From positions 1 to 6,560 of the forward strand of contig CAMPAA010000180.1 in the NCBI GenBank assembly GCA_946631345.1: 6,560 nt of DNA. The letters are read 5' to 3'. The position numbers and the translations under genes are program-made. Under the pieces are notes generated by a model, which had not been told where the DNA came from, searched no databases, and worked only from the letters and a program-made list of their open reading frames with translations. Each line of letters starts with the position of its first letter. Position 1 is the stretch's first letter. This document shows positions 5,570-6,560 of this stretch, piece after piece. This stretch comes from an uncultured Verrucomicrobiota bacterium. Its GTDB lineage: Bacteria; Verrucomicrobiota; Kiritimatiellia; RFP12; UBA1067.

Positions 5570-6560
5570 TCACTTCATCATGAGCGCGGTGAGCAGCTTT
5601 GAGAAGCGCGCAGGGTCCGGCACGGGACTGCCCTCGGCGACAAGCGCCTGGTCGAAGAGCAGCTCCACGGCATCGGAAAACGCCTGCCCGTCAAGCCCCT
5701 TCGCCTTCTCCACGAGCGGATGGGTGGCGTTCACCTCAAGGATGCGCTTCTCCTCCGGAACATCCTGCTTCATCGCTCGCATCATGCGGATCATCGCCGG
5801 CGACAGCGCGTTCTCGGAGGCCACGAGGCAGCACGGGCTCTCGGCGAGGCGCGTGGATACGCGCACGTCGGCGACATGCTCCTTGAGCTGCTCCTTTACC
5901 TTCTCGAGGAACGGCTTCAGGTCGGCGGCGGCCTTCTCGTTGGCCTCCTTCTCGGCCTTCTGCTCCGTCTCGCTGCCGAACTGGACATCGCCGCGCGCGA
6001 TGTCCACAAGTCTTTTGCCGTCGAACTCGCGGAAGGAGTCGACAAGCCATTCGTCCACAGGGTCGACGAAGAAAAGCACGTCGAGGCCATGCTTCTCGGC
6101 CTGCTCAAGCTGCGGGGCGCGGCGGGCGTCCTCCTCCTTCTCGGCGCAGAGGTAGTAGATGTCCTTCTGGTCCTGCGGCATCTTCTTCACGTAGTCCTCG
6201 AGGAAGATCGTCTTTCCGGCGGCGGACTGCGCGCTCGGATACTTGAGCAGCTTCTTGATGCGGTCGGCGTTCACGTAGTCCGTGTGCACGCCCTCCTTCA
6301 GGATGCGGCCGAACGTCGTGTAGAAGGTGTCGTAGCTCTCCTTCTTCTTCATGTCCTCGAGCGTGGAGAGGATCTTGGCGGTGACGGCGCTTTTGATCTT
6401 GGAGATCACCTGGTCGTCCTGCAGCATCTCGCGCGAGACGTTGAGCGGCAGGTCGGCGGAATCCACCACGCCCTTCACGAAACGGAGGTAGTCGGGCAGC
6501 AGCAGGTCGAAGTCGTTGCCGATGAACACGTTGCGCACGTAGAGCGAGAGGCCGCGTTTC
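5570..6560 (-). CDS. htpG: Molecular chaperone HtpG (bacterial Hsp90), C-terminal half; 5' end outside the window
   Basis: Cytoplasmic ATP-dependent chaperone of the Hsp90 family that works as a homodimer on client proteins. The frame is open to the right edge, so 329 residues of a protein usually about 600-640 long are visible. They begin in the middle (client-binding) domain with RGLSLYVRNVFI, YLRFVKGVVDS and DLPLNVSREMLQ, all strongly conserved in HtpG. Further on, HGLDVLFFVDPVDEW (visible residues 157-171) marks the end of the middle domain. The C-terminal dimerisation domain follows, with CCLVASENALSPAMIRMMRA (243-262) and ILEVNATHPLVEKA (273-286). A charged Glu/Lys-rich helix lies between the two (about 196-227). 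The N-terminal ATPase domain is not in the window. Nothing in the visible part looks broken. The stop TGA is at 5572-5570, and the next gene starts 58 bp later under its own promoter. Confidence 0.95.
   Translation of the reverse strand, partial: KRGLSLYVRNVFIGNDFDLLLPDYLRFVKGVVDSADLPLNVSREMLQDDQVISKIKSAVTAKILSTLEDMKKKESYDTFYTTFGRILKEGVHTDYVNADRIKKLLKYPSAQSAAGKTIFLEDYVKKMPQDQKDIYYLCAEKEEDARRAPQLEQAEKHGLDVLFFVDPVDEWLVDSFREFDGKRLVDIARGDVQFGSETEQKAEKEANEKAAADLKPFLEKVKEQLKEHVADVRVSTRLAESPCCLVASENALSPAMIRMMRAMKQDVPEEKRILEVNATHPLVEKAKGLDGQAFSDAVELLFDQALVAEGSPVPDPARFSKLLTALMMK

Overview
The window is GC-rich bacterial chromosome with almost no spare DNA. It carries five protein genes and, at the left edge, one structured non-coding stretch. 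The leftmost gene is a regulator that joins a LacI-like sugar sensor to an AraC-type DNA-binding tail (XylR type). Such regulators are especially numerous in the Planctomycetes/Verrucomicrobia/Lentisphaerae/Kiritimatiellae group. Together with the GC content and a long acyl-CoA dehydrogenase of a type I associate with anaerobes, this suggests an anaerobic, possibly gut-dwelling member of that group. The taxonomic call is an inference of moderate to low confidence. No rRNA, tRNA, CRISPR array, transposase or phage gene was seen.

Layout: Positions 1-194 hold a tandem array of palindromic units about 23 bp long, entering from beyond the left edge. It runs directly into a strong-looking promoter (-35 TTGACA, extended -10) for the plus-strand regulator (230-1444). 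The other four genes are on the minus strand, in transcription order: the 3' half of htpG (enters from the right edge, ends at 5570), a 676-residue acyl-CoA dehydrogenase family protein (5511-3481), a small predicted lipoprotein of unknown function joined to it by an ATGA overlap (3484-3041), and nadB (3027-1432). nadB runs convergently into the regulator, and the two coding ends overlap by 13 bp.

How the genes fit together: The dehydrogenase and lipoprotein look like one translationally coupled unit with its own promoter and Shine-Dalgarno site. nadB (first step of NAD synthesis from aspartate) stands without nadA or nadC and appears to have its own promoter, placed on the stop codon of the lipoprotein gene. 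HtpG is a general chaperone and probably only a neighbour. I see no evidence that the five genes form one pathway.

The most unusual features are regulatory. These are the palindromic array ending at the regulator promoter, a G-quadruplex-type motif inside it, and three promoters sharing the pattern TGN-TAYAMT-7 nt ending GCC-A. In two of these the A is the A of the start codon, so the regulator and nadB mRNAs are predicted to be leaderless. I found no convincing new multi-gene system.
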